Positions 25,482 to 33,945 of a stretch of 64,000 nucleotides of DNA are shown in pieces (positions within the stretch are counted from its first letter, which is position 1; every line of letters starts with the position of its first letter). Source of the stretch: Streptomyces celluloflavus (GTDB taxonomy: Bacteria; Actinomycetota; Actinomycetes; Streptomycetales; Streptomycetaceae); the NCBI GenBank assembly GCA_000720995.1, contig JOEL01000005.1, positions 167,299 to 231,298 on the forward strand. The letters are read 5' to 3'. Position numbers and translations under genes: made by a program. The notes beneath the pieces are model-generated. The model made no database searches, was not told the origin of the DNA, and saw only the letters and a list, made by a program, of their open reading frames with translations.

Positions 25482-25510
25482 AAAATAATAGAGAACAATC
25501 TCTTTGTTTT
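25482..25510. promoter_or_regulatory. ARE-like element between IS701-like gene and TetR operon
   Basis: AT-rich 29-base island in GC-rich surroundings with AATAATAGAGAAC and TCTCTTTGTTTT, including the dyad AGAGA-ACAA-TCTCT. It resembles the other two ARE-like sites but diverges in the centre. It is placed to control the minus-strand IS701-like gene and possibly the plus-strand regulator/furan operon. Confidence 0.6.
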
Positions 25511-25672
25511 CTGCTCCCGGGCCCCGGTGACTCCTACTTCGGCAGGTCATATGCCCCGCACACACCGCTGATCGGCCGAAACGCGACACTTCGTCAAGTC
25601 GGAGTTGTCACCCGGTCACACAGCGAGCACGCTGGCCGTCTCACCAGCCGGAATGACCGAAGGAGAACTGTT

Positions 25673-25804
25673 TTGGTGAATGCACGACGGGTGCGCCGAC
25701 CCGCCCCGCCGTCCGCAGTGACCACCGTTTGCGACCTCCCCGCCGCGCAGGCGAGCCGTCCGAGGAACGGCCTTGCCCCGCACTTCGGAGCGCAGCCGTG
25801 GTGA
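25673..25804 (+). CDS. Possible 43-aa leader peptide coupled to TetR gene
   Basis: A short frame begins TTG GTG 7 bases after a perfect AAGGAG (25660-25665) and ends TGA at 25802-25804, overlapping the GTG start of the TetR gene as GTGA. The 43-residue product is basic and Pro/Ala-rich with no known motif. The combination of strong ribosome site and overlap suggests translation that couples to the regulator; alternatively the ribosome site is accidental. Not recognised. Confidence 0.4.
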   Translation: MVNARRVRRPAPPSAVTTVCDLPAAQASRPRNGLAPHFGAQPW

Positions 25805-26421
25805 GGCAGGAGCGGGCGGCCCGCACACGCGCCGCCCTGGTGCGGGCCGCAGCCGAGGAAATCGACCGCAGGGGCTACGACGGCACCTCGCTGAACAAGG
25901 TCATCAACGCGGCCGGTATCTCCATGGGCGCACTGACCTTTCACTTCTCCACCAAGAGCGAACTCGCCGACGAGGTCCAGTCGCAGGGATCCCACGCCGC
26001 CCGCACCGTGGCGGACCACGTCACGGCGGAATCCGGGCCGGCCCTACAGGCCGTCATCGACCTGACCCTCGAACTCGCCCGGCTCCTGGAAGAAGACCCC
26101 GTCGTCCGCTCGGCGGCCCGGCTCGCCCGCGAACGGCCCGGCAGCCCCGCATGGTCAGCCGCCTGGCTGCCGGCCGTCCACAGCCTGCTCGCACAGGCCC
26201 AGCGGGACGGCCAGCTCCATCCGGCCGTACTGCCCGAGACCATCGCCGCACTCGTCGTCCATCTGGTCGCCGGCACCGAGACCTACGCACGGGCACGTTC
26301 GGTCGCCACCGATACCGCGCGCGCCAGCGCCGTCGTACAACTGGGCAGGATCTGGCAGCTCGCCCTGTCCGGCATCAGCCCGCGCGAGCCGTCCGACGGG
26401 CCCCCCACACCTCGCAGCTGA
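25801..26421 (+). CDS. TetR-family regulator, gamma-butyrolactone receptor-like
   Basis: A 206-residue TetR protein with N-terminal helix-turn-helix (RQERAARTRAALVRAAAE, YDGTSLNKVINAAGISMG, ALTFHFSTKSELAD) very like the receptor at 20696. The C-terminal domain (AAWLPAVHSLLAQAQRDGQ) is shorter of aromatic residues, a feature of pseudo-receptors such as ScbR2 or JadR2, which bind antibiotics or intermediates. GTG at 25801 has GGAG 10 bases upstream. It precedes the MfnB/ALDH/ADH genes in the same direction, separated by about 250 bases, and probably controls them. Confidence 0.87.
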   Translation: MRQERAARTRAALVRAAAEEIDRRGYDGTSLNKVINAAGISMGALTFHFSTKSELADEVQSQGSHAARTVADHVTAESGPALQAVIDLTLELARLLEEDPVVRSAARLARERPGSPAWSAAWLPAVHSLLAQAQRDGQLHPAVLPETIAALVVHLVAGTETYARARSVATDTARASAVVQLGRIWQLALSGISPREPSDGPPTPRS

Positions 26422-26679
26422 CCCCGGCAGCACGCACCGCAAGACGGCGCCCCTTCCGCAAACCGTGCCGTCGCCACGGCTCAGGCCGGCCCGACGCCGT
26501 GCAGCCTGTCCACCCCCGCACATGGCCGAATCTCCCCGGCGTGGACGGCGCACCGGGCACACCGTGACAGTGCCGTTCGGCCTCCGCGCGCCCTACCGGC
26601 GGCCACGGGCAGCGGCAAGGATGTGCGGACCGCAAGTGATCCAGACGACTCCGCACACCTGCGCCTCGGCCGGGTGGAC

Positions 26680-27450
26680 ATGCGGTGGAAGGGGTCCACC
26701 TTGTTGCTTCTCATCTCCCCGGACGGCGTCGAAGAGGCCCTCGACTGCGCGAAGGCGGCGGAACACCTCGACATCGTCGACGTCAAGAAACCCGACGAAG
26801 GCTCACTCGGCGCCAACTTCCCCTGGGTCATCAGGGAGATCCGTGACGCGGTCCCGGCGGACAAACCGGTATCCGCCACCGTGGGAGACGTACCGTACAA
26901 GCCCGGCACGGTGGCCCAGGCGGCGCTCGGCGCAGCCGTCTCCGGAGCCACGTACATCAAGGTCGGCCTCTACGGATGCACGACGCCCGACCAGGCCATC
27001 GACGTCATGCGAGGCGTCGTCCGGGCGGTGAAGGACTACCGGCCCGACGCATTCGTCGTCGCCTCGGGCTACGCCGACGCCCACCGGATCGGCTGCGTCA
27101 ACCCGCTCGCCCTGCCCGGCATCGCGCTCCGCTCCGGCTCCGACGCGGCCATGCTCGACACCGCGGTCAAGGACGGGACACGGCTCTTCGACCACGTTCC
27201 GCCCGACGTCTGCGCGGAGTTCGTCCGGCTGGCCCACGAGGCCGACCTGCTCGCCGCCCTCGCGGGCAGCGTCAAGGTGGCAGACCTCGGCGAACTGACC
27301 CGCATCGGCACCGACATCGTCGGAGTACGCGGCGCGGTCTGCGAGGGCGGCGACCGCACCACCGGAAGGATCCAGCCACACCTGGTAGCCGCCTTCCGGG
27401 CGGAGATGGACCGCCACGCCCGGGAATACGCGGCCGCCGCCGCGAACTGA
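26680..27450 (+). CDS. MfnB-like (5-formylfuran-3-yl)methyl phosphate synthase
   Basis: A TIM-barrel protein of about 256 residues. The N-terminus [18 protein letters not shown] and the block [19 protein letters not shown] match MfnB of methanofuran biosynthesis. Lys36 (DVKKP) and Lys94 (YIKVGLYG) correspond to the two key lysines (K27 and K85 in the archaeal enzyme, as I recall). MfnB joins two glyceraldehyde-3-phosphate molecules to a furan aldehyde phosphate. ATG 26680 starts closest to the family N-terminus; a GTG at 26623 after GGCAAGGA would add 19 residues. Followed 8 bases later by an aldehyde dehydrogenase, indicating a furan acid or alcohol as product. Confidence 0.85.
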   Translation: MRWKGSTLLLLISPDGVEEALDCAKAAEHLDIVDVKKPDEGSLGANFPWVIREIRDAVPADKPVSATVGDVPYKPGTVAQAALGAAVSGATYIKVGLYGCTTPDQAIDVMRGVVRAVKDYRPDAFVVASGYADAHRIGCVNPLALPGIALRSGSDAAMLDTAVKDGTRLFDHVPPDVCAEFVRLAHEADLLAALAGSVKVADLGELTRIGTDIVGVRGAVCEGGDRTTGRIQPHLVAAFRAEMDRHAREYAAAAAN

Positions 27451-27458
27451 CCGCCGGC

Positions 27459-28856
27459 ATGCCGACACCCCGGCCCCGCCGCGCCCCCGGGACCCGCCAC
27501 CTCGCCGTCCTCGACCCGGCGACGGGCGAGGCATTCGACGAGGCCCCCGACCAGCAGCCACCCGAACTGGACGCCGTCATCGACCGTGCCCACCAGGCAT
27601 GGCGCGGCTGGCGGGCCGACCCCGCCGCCCGCACCACCGCGCTGCGCGCGGCGGCCGACGCCGTGGAGGCGGCCGGGACCGACCTCGCCCCCCTGCTCAC
27701 CCGGGAACAGGGCAAACCCCTGGCCGAGTCGTACGCGGAGGTCGCCCGCACGGCGGCCCGCCTGCGCTACTTCGCCGAGCTGGACCCCGCGCCCCGGCCG
27801 GTCACGGACGGCCGGCCGGTACACAGCGAGCTCCGCTGGCGAGCGCTCGGGCCCGTCGCCGCGATCGTCCCGTGGAACTTTCCCCTCCAGCTCGCATCGG
27901 CGAAGTTCGCGCCCGCGCTCGCCGCGGGCAACACGATGGTGCTCAAGCCCTCCCCGTTCACCCCCCTCGCCACCCGGCTGCTGGGGACCGTCCTGGCCAC
28001 CGCCCTCCCCGAGGACGTCCTGACGATCGTCACCGGCCGCGAACCCCTCGGCGCCCGCCTCGCCGCCCACCCCGGAATCCGCCACGTGACCTTCACCGGT
28101 TCGATCCCCACCGGACGGGCCGTCGCCAAGGCCGCGGCGGCCTCGCTCGCCCGGGTCACCCTGGAACTGGGCGGCAACGACGCCGCCATCCTGCTGGAGG
28201 ACGTGGACGTGGAACGGATCGCCGACCGGCTGTTCTGGGCGGCGTTCCGCAACTGCGGACAGGTCTGCATGGCCGTCAAACGCGTCTACGCCCCGGCCCG
28301 GCTCCACTCCCACGTGGTCGAGGCCCTCGCGCAGCGCGCGAAGACCGCCGTCGTCGGAGCCGGACTCGACCCGCGCTCGCAACTGGGACCGGTCAACAAC
28401 GCCCCCCAACTGGCCCGGGTCGAGCACTACACCGCCCAGGCCCTCGCGGACGGCGCACGAGCCGCGGCCGGCGGCCACCGGCCGGCGGGGCCCGGCTACT
28501 TCTTCGCCCCGACGATCCTGACCGATGTCCCGCCCGACAGCCCGGTGGTGACGCAGGAGCAATTCGGCCCGGTCCTGCCGGTCCTGCCCTACCGGACCCT
28601 CGACGAGGCCCTCGACGCGGCCAACGGCACCGGCTTCGGACTGGGCGGCTCGGTATGGGGGACCGACCTCGACCGGGCCGAGGCGGTGGCCGGCCGGCTG
28701 GAGTGCGGGACGGCATGGATCAACCACCACGCCGAACTCTCCCTCGCCCAGCCCTTCGCGGGCATCAAAGAGAGCGGCGTCGGCGTAGCGGGCGGACCCT
28801 GGGGCCTCTACCAGAACCTCAGTCCGTTCGTCGTCCACCGCCCTCAGGAGGCATGA
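27459..28856 (+). CDS. NAD(P)-dependent aldehyde dehydrogenase
   Basis: A 465-residue aldehyde dehydrogenase. Visible signatures: VPWNFPLQLASAKFAPAL (cofactor site) near residue 140, the general base Glu in LELGGNDAA near 235, the catalytic Cys in FRNCGQVCMAVKR near 268, and EQFGPVLPVLPY near 370. It resembles succinate-semialdehyde or benzaldehyde dehydrogenases. Placed between the MfnB-like synthase and an alcohol dehydrogenase with the ATGA overlap, its likely substrate is the furan aldehyde. Starts 8 bases after the MfnB stop. Confidence 0.92.
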   Translation: MPTPRPRRAPGTRHLAVLDPATGEAFDEAPDQQPPELDAVIDRAHQAWRGWRADPAARTTALRAAADAVEAAGTDLAPLLTREQGKPLAESYAEVARTAARLRYFAELDPAPRPVTDGRPVHSELRWRALGPVAAIVPWNFPLQLASAKFAPALAAGNTMVLKPSPFTPLATRLLGTVLATALPEDVLTIVTGREPLGARLAAHPGIRHVTFTGSIPTGRAVAKAAAASLARVTLELGGNDAAILLEDVDVERIADRLFWAAFRNCGQVCMAVKRVYAPARLHSHVVEALAQRAKTAVVGAGLDPRSQLGPVNNAPQLARVEHYTAQALADGARAAAGGHRPAGPGYFFAPTILTDVPPDSPVVTQEQFGPVLPVLPYRTLDEALDAANGTGFGLGGSVWGTDLDRAEAVAGRLECGTAWINHHAELSLAQPFAGIKESGVGVAGGPWGLYQNLSPFVVHRPQEA

Positions 28857-29959
28857 CGATGCGGTTCGGCGCGGCGGTACTGCGCTCCTACGAGAGCCGG
28901 TTCGCCATCGAGGAGGTGACCTTGAACGGGGGGCCGGCCGACGGCGAGATCCTGGTCGAGATCGCGGGCTGCGGAATGTGCCGGACCGATCTCGCGGTCC
29001 GGCACTCGGCGGGCCGCTCACCGCTGCCGGCGGTACTCGGCCACGAAGGGGCCGGCACCGTGGTCGAGACGGGCGGCCCGGCCACCGGCCTGAACGCCGG
29101 CGACCACGTCGTGCTGAGCTTCGACTCCTGCGGACACTGCCGCAACTGCCTGGGCGCGGCCCCCGCCCACTGCGACTCCTTCGCCGCGCTCAACCTCTTC
29201 GGCGGGCGCGAGGAGAACGCGGCACGGTTCACCGACGCGGCCGGCGGCGCACTGGCTCCCCGGTGGTTCGGCCAGTCCTCGTTCGCCCGGTACGCGATGG
29301 TCCCCGCCCGCAACGCCGTACGGGTCGACCCCGCACTCCCCGTCGAACTGCTCGGACCGCTCGGCTGCGGCTTCCTCACCGGCGCCGGCGCGGTCTTCCA
29401 CTCCTTCGCCGCCGGCCCCGGCGACACCCTCGCGGTCTTCGGCGCGGGAGCGGTGGGCCTGGCCGCGGTGATGGCGGCCACCGCCGCCGGCGCGATGACC
29501 GTGGCCGTCGACCGGCACCCCGAACGGCTGGCCCTCGCCGAGCGGTTCGGCGCGATCCCGCTGCACGCCGCCTCGTCCGGCCTGCCCGACCGCATCCGGC
29601 ACCTGACCGACGGCGGCGCACAGTACGCACTGGACACCACCGGCTCCGCCCCACTGATCAACGACGCGCTGCAGGCCCTGCGCCCGGCCGGCCACCTCGG
29701 CCTGGTGGCACGGCTCCACACCACGCTGCCGCTCCAACCGGGGGCACTGGACCGGGGCCGGAAGATCTCCCACATCTGCGAGGGCGACGCCGTACCGGGA
29801 CTGCTGATTCCGCGGCTGACCGGTCTCTGGCAGGCCGGACGGTTCCCCTTCGACCAGCTGATCCGCACGTACCCGCTCGCCGACATCAACGAGGCCGAAC
29901 GCGACTGCGACGCGGGCCGCGTGGTCAAACCCGTCCTGATTCCGGAGGGGAGGGGATGA
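28853..29959 (+). CDS. Zinc-dependent aryl-alcohol dehydrogenase-like protein
   Basis: A 368-residue medium-chain dehydrogenase. Catalytic zinc ligands are Cys in AGCGMCRTD and GHEGAG; the structural zinc cluster DSCGHCRNCLGAAPAHC has four Cys; the Rossmann glycines are AVFGAGAVGLAAV near residue 200. It belongs with benzyl or aryl alcohol dehydrogenases. ATG at 28853 overlaps the previous stop (ATGA), behind CAGGAGG; a second ATG at 28859 is possible. With MfnB-like and ALDH it forms a three-gene furan-processing operon. Confidence 0.9.
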   Translation: MTMRFGAAVLRSYESRFAIEEVTLNGGPADGEILVEIAGCGMCRTDLAVRHSAGRSPLPAVLGHEGAGTVVETGGPATGLNAGDHVVLSFDSCGHCRNCLGAAPAHCDSFAALNLFGGREENAARFTDAAGGALAPRWFGQSSFARYAMVPARNAVRVDPALPVELLGPLGCGFLTGAGAVFHSFAAGPGDTLAVFGAGAVGLAAVMAATAAGAMTVAVDRHPERLALAERFGAIPLHAASSGLPDRIRHLTDGGAQYALDTTGSAPLINDALQALRPAGHLGLVARLHTTLPLQPGALDRGRKISHICEGDAVPGLLIPRLTGLWQAGRFPFDQLIRTYPLADINEAERDCDAGRVVKPVLIPEGRG

Positions 29960-30026
29960 TGAATGAGGCGTTCAAGGTCGTTGGCTGTCCGACGGGCTTT
30001 GACGGGCTCCGGCCGGCTCCGGTCGT

Positions 30027-30061
30027 CCGCCTGCCGCCTGCCGCCTGCCGCCTGCCGCCTG
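30027..30061. repeat. Tandem heptamer repeat, five copies of CCGCCTG
   Basis: Five perfect 7-base units in a row in the non-coding gap after the alcohol dehydrogenase. The rest of the 29960-30363 gap has no gene I can support. The array could be a slippage hotspot. Confidence 0.8.
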
Positions 30062-30270
30062 CCGACCGCCTCCGGCGACCGGCCGCGGGCACCGTACCGC
30101 CGTGGTCGGACCCGCGGCGAACCGGCCCATGCCGAGGCGGCCGGACCGATGAACCGGAGTGTCGCGGGGCCGCAGGGCCGCGGGGCCGCGCACCATCGGA
30201 TACGCCCCGCGGAACGGTCCGCCCGAAGCCGTAGCGCCGCGCGCCCACTTCACCGCACGGATCCACCGTT

Positions 30271-30324
30271 CCTATTCCTCCATCCCTATTCCTCCATCCG
30301 TATTCCTCCGTTCGTATCCCTCGC
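30271..30324. repeat. Tandem 14-base repeat CCTATTCCTCCATC before methyltransferase gene
   Basis: Two perfect 14-base units (30271-30284, 30285-30298) and a third degenerate one, pyrimidine-rich on the plus strand, ending about 40 bases before the methyltransferase start. Possible upstream control or slippage element. Confidence 0.7.
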
Positions 30325-30363
30325 TGCTCGCAGTCTTTGCTCGCATCCCGCCAAGGAGGACAC

Positions 30364-31272
30364 ATGGTCGGTACAGCGCATCGGAACACCGGTGTGGAAG
30401 GTGTGGAAGGGGGTGTCGGCCTGACCGCTCTCCTGGTCGCCGCGGCACGGGCGATCGAGACCCACCGCCACGACAGCCTGGCCCAGGACATCTACGCGGA
30501 GCACTTCGTGCGCGCCGCCCCGGCGTCCGCGGGCTGGCCGGTGCGCATGCAACAGGTCCTGGACGGGGACGCGAGCCCGCTGTGGGGGCGATTCGCCCGG
30601 TACTTCGGCCTGCGGACGAGGGTCCTCGACGACTTTCTCCTCCGGTCGGCGCACGCGGAGGGCGCTCGCCAAGTGGTCCTGCTCGGGGCGGGGCTGGACG
30701 CGCGGGCGTTCCGCCTCGACTGGCCTCCCGGCTGCGTGATCTTCGAGATCGACAGGGAAGAAGTGCTGGCGTTCAAGCACAAGGTGCTCGGCGCACTGTC
30801 GGCCACCCCGAACGCGGCGCGCGTACCGATCCCGGTCGATCTGCGCGCCGACTGGGTCACCGCGCTGACCGACGCCGGCTTCGATGCGGCCGCACCGAGC
30901 GTCTGGCTGGCCGAGGGGCTGCTGCTCTACCTGCCGCCCGCCGCCGAGACGTACCTCATCGACACGGTGGACCGGCTGAGCACGGAGGGAAGCGCCCTGG
31001 CATTCGAGGTCAAGCTCGACAAGGACCTGCTGGAATGCCGCGACAGCCCGCTCTACACCTCGACGAAACAGCAGACCGGCATCGACCTGATCGCGCTGTT
31101 CGACCGCGAACCGCGCCCCGACTCCGTGGGCCATCTGGTGGGCAAGGGCTGGTCCACCTCGGTCCACACCCCCTTCGACTTCACCCGCCGGCACGGCCGC
31201 GGCCCACTGCCCGAACAGAACGACGCGCTGGCGGGCAACCGGTGGGTATTCGCGAACAAGCCCCGGGCGTAA
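30364..31272 (+). CDS. SAM-dependent methyltransferase (PPM1/LCMT-like, TIGR00027 type)
   Basis: A 302-residue protein with the diagnostic motif VVLLGAGLDARAFRLDWPP near residue 100 and WLAEGLLLYLPPAA near 185, the pattern of the leucine carboxyl methyltransferase-like family common in actinomycetes. It would O-methylate a carboxylate or hydroxyl. A perfect AAGGAGG sits 7 bases before the ATG. It is isolated by gaps on both sides, so its link to the furan operon or to other clusters is unclear. Confidence 0.87.
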   Translation: MVGTAHRNTGVEGVEGGVGLTALLVAAARAIETHRHDSLAQDIYAEHFVRAAPASAGWPVRMQQVLDGDASPLWGRFARYFGLRTRVLDDFLLRSAHAEGARQVVLLGAGLDARAFRLDWPPGCVIFEIDREEVLAFKHKVLGALSATPNAARVPIPVDLRADWVTALTDAGFDAAAPSVWLAEGLLLYLPPAAETYLIDTVDRLSTEGSALAFEVKLDKDLLECRDSPLYTSTKQQTGIDLIALFDREPRPDSVGHLVGKGWSTSVHTPFDFTRRHGRGPLPEQNDALAGNRWVFANKPRA

Positions 31273-31350
31273 GGCCGCCGTCGGGCGGTCCGGCATGCCC
31301 GAGCCGGCGTAGCCGCTGGGCGTCGCGGCGTTTGAAAAAGGACCGTGCCG

Positions 31351-32076
31351 CTAAAGGGCGGGCAGGTTCGGCACGAACGGAGGTGCGCTCGGGCCGCGCA
31401 GGGCCTTCTCGTGCTGCATCTGCGTGAGGCGGCGTACGAAGAGGATTGCGAGGATCGCGGCCACGATGTCGAGGGCGTCGGTGACCAGCACCGAGCCGAG
31501 GGCGCGCTGGATCTCTTCCGGAGTCGTGGCGCGGGCGTACTGACGGCCGGCTGCCCACCCGATGAACTCGGTCATCAGCCACAGCGCCCACCACCAGTTG
31601 AGCAGCTTTGCGCCGCGCTGGTTCTCGTCCGCGCTGGCGTTCCAGGTGTCGAGGGCGATCCGGCGCGGGAACCACAGGTTGACCACCGGGCAGATCCAGC
31701 CCCAGATCGTCCAGCCGCGCTTCTTCGCGTGGTACTCGGGGGCGAACACCTCGGCGTTGACCCGCACCCGGTGGAACCAGACGAGGAACACCACGCCGGT
31801 CGCGATCAGCGCTGCGCTCTGCACGATCCCGGCCAGCCGGTACCGCATGTCGACGCTGTCGATCTCCTGGCCGGTGACGGAGTCAAAGTCGGATATCAGC
31901 CGGTTCACCATGTCGAGCGACTGGTAATCGGCCCACACCGCGAACATGTCGGTGACGACGACTACGGCCAACAGAATCGAGACGGCCTTCGCGAGTCCGA
32001 CAGGAGAGCGGAGAACGGCCCGCGGAACGGGCTGGTACCGGTTGGGCGGCGGCGGTGCGACGGGCATGTTGGACAT
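31351..32076 (-). CDS. DUF4328 multi-spanning membrane protein
   Basis: A 241-residue protein with a Pro-rich cytoplasmic N-terminus (MPVAPPPPNRYQP) and about four to six hydrophobic segments. WTIWGWICPVVNLWFPRRI and LLNWWWALWLMTEFIGWAAG are typical of DUF4328 proteins in Streptomyces. Function unknown. ATG 32076 follows GGGGGA; an earlier start at 32091 is less likely. It is a single-gene unit unlike the clusters around it. Confidence 0.82.
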   Translation of the reverse strand: MSNMPVAPPPPNRYQPVPRAVLRSPVGLAKAVSILLAVVVVTDMFAVWADYQSLDMVNRLISDFDSVTGQEIDSVDMRYRLAGIVQSAALIATGVVFLVWFHRVRVNAEVFAPEYHAKKRGWTIWGWICPVVNLWFPRRIALDTWNASADENQRGAKLLNWWWALWLMTEFIGWAAGRQYARATTPEEIQRALGSVLVTDALDIVAAILAILFVRRLTQMQHEKALRGPSAPPFVPNLPAL

Positions 32077-32576
32077 GCGGAAATCCCCCACGGGTTCTTG
32101 GTCAATGGTGCTTGCTGCGCATCGGGCCGCCTCTCCCCGGAGTGGCCCGCGCGCAACCGGAACTTATGTGATCCACATTCGTCGCGTCCAACGCAAAAAC
32201 CATGGAAAACGCCCGGGTCGGCCCAACTCTTGTGGCGGCTTTGCGAACTCACCCTGGAAAAGGGCAGTTGCCCCATGTCCTTCAGGGGCGAGTAGCCCAG
32301 GGGAGTCGGCAACGACGCCGCTACCGAGCAGTTCCGGCGCCAGGCCCGGCCGTGACCGGGAACTGCCCTGGCTATTCCCGGCGACGGTGGAGGCGGTCGC
32401 GGTGTCGGTGTCCTTTTCCGGTCGCAGGCGCCGACCGGCGAACGCCGCCTCGCCACCCGTCCCGCGGCTCCCGTTGACCGCCTACTGCTACATACGGGTT
32501 CCAGATCACATTAGGAGTCCCAGCCTGGAGTCCGCTTTGTGGCGGAATTTCGGTGGCGGGTAGCGCCGACAAATAT

Positions 32577-32609
32577 GAAGCCCTGTCAGACGCCTTCTGG
32601 CAGGGCTTC
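32577..32609. terminator. Hairpin downstream of integrase remnant
   Basis: GAAGCCCTGTCAGA pairs with TTCTGGCAGGGCTTC through one G:T mismatch with a short loop. Sits just past the 3' end of the minus-strand integrase remnant, the place where such elements often carry a terminator or att site. Confidence 0.6.
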
Positions 32610-32624
32610 TGCGTGCTGTGACGG

Positions 32625-32830
32625 CAACGTCAGCGGACCAGCGCCGCGGCGGTCGACGGCTCTGCCCCAGGAGCAGGGTGGTGGTCGAGTGCCGCAGGTC
32701 GTGGAAGCGAATGTGGCGGGGTCCAGCCTGGTCGAGGAAGTTGCGGAAGCGGCGGGTGAGGCCGGCCGGGTCGAGAGGTCTGCCAGTCGGGGCGTTGAAG
32801 ACGAGGCCGCTGTCTCTCCAGGCTGCCCCT
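32625..32830 (-). pseudogene. Tyrosine-recombinase (integrase) C-terminal remnant
   Basis: On the minus strand one frame reads DSGLVFNAPTGRPLDPAGL and then RHIRFHDLRHSTTTLLLGQ, the HxLRH box region of phage/ICE integrases. After LLLGQ the family continuation (EQGV..VV...LGH and the catalytic Tyr) is absent and the sequence becomes Arg-rich. There is no N-terminal half. It marks an old integrated element. The wider 32077-33125 gap otherwise contains only the hairpin at 32577 and no gene. Confidence 0.65.
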
Positions 32831-33125
32831 GCGGTCTCGCATGCGGCGCCTGCGTCGGAATCGTCGGCAGGACGTCCGCGCCGTCGCCTTCACCGGGCAG
32901 CAGCCCGTCGTCCACACGATCAACCACCTCACCCGGAACCTGTCCACCCCGGGCATCGCCTGCACCGGTAAGCCACCCGTGACAACACCCGTCCCCGGCA
33001 TGGCAACGATTCATTCCGTCGGCGCATTCATGGGGCGTCACTGATCGACATGTGCGCTCCTGTCCGGCGTGCGAGGCTGGGCGAAGCCCAATCTCTCCGA
33101 TCTCTCCCCTGAGGGGTGACCTCCC

Positions 33126-33326
33126 ATGGGCATGAAGGACAAAGCGCAGCGGGCACGCGAACAGGCCGAGTCGAAGCTGCGCGAGGAGAGGAAGAAAGCC
33201 TCGCAGCGCTCGGGCCGCACCGGCAGCAAGAGCGAGGCCAACGACAAGGCGTGGCAGGAGAAGCTCCGCCAGCAGCAGGCCGAGCAGGACCGGCGGGACA
33301 CCTTCGACGAGAACTTCGAAGTCTGA
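33126..33326 (+). CDS. Small highly charged protein, 66 aa
   Basis: A 66-residue Lys/Glu/Gln/Arg-rich protein beginning MGMKDKAQRAREQAE and ending DTFDENFEV, probably one long helix or disordered. No membrane or catalytic motif. ATG is preceded by GAGGGGTGACCTCCC. Similar small charged proteins are common hypotheticals in streptomycetes. Function unknown. Confidence 0.55.
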   Translation: MGMKDKAQRAREQAESKLREERKKASQRSGRTGSKSEANDKAWQEKLRQQQAEQDRRDTFDENFEV

Positions 33327-33945
33327 GCGTGCCCGCCGAAAGGACCACGCTCTACGGCGCGGCCCTACCCGGAGCTGCCCGGAGCCGATTCCCCCCACAG
33401 CTTCGCCGACTCGCTCCCGCAGTCCAGGCCAATTCGCCAACGGCGTCTTGCATCTCGCATCTGTCGGAGCGGGGGCGGGGCGTTTCGCCTCGTGGCTACG
33501 GGCGTATCCACCGGTAGCCACCCGGGCGACCACGCGTATCCACCCGCGTTGGCAGAAGGCCGCCCCCACCTCCGCCCCGCACCCGGACCGGTGGGCGTCA
33601 CGCCCGCTGTCACACGCGCGGCGAACCTGTGAGGTCTGTGCGCCTCACAGCTCCTTTCCCCAGACTTTCTGCACGGCGTCCAGCAGCTGTCCAGCAGCCC
33701 ACGGCCCGCGCCGATGTGCCGCAGCCCGTAGGCGAGGCCGGCCCGGGGCCCGCAGCGCATATGGCAATGCCGACGGCCCGGCCGCCCGGCAGCGTGATGT
33801 TCCCGTACCGGTGGTGGACCAGGTCGGCGCCTTGAAAACGGCCACCCTTCACTCAGGGACGAGACGGGCCTGCTCACGTCGGCTGCCCGCGCGATCCTCA
33901 CCTCGGAGGGGCAACACGGATAACGCTCGACGTGCGTCGGCTCGC
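33327..33945. other. Degenerate stretch with decayed coding traces
   Basis: On the minus strand, protein-like pieces such as HHRYGNITLPGGRAVGIAIC and GQLLDAVQKVWGKEL occur in different frames around 33650-33850, as expected of a frameshifted dead gene. I do not recognise the family. The rest looks non-coding. Confidence 0.35.

Noticed and set aside
30001-30120. CRISPR array because of short tandem repeats
   Set aside because: The units are 7 bases long and directly adjacent with no spacers; no cas genes in the window.
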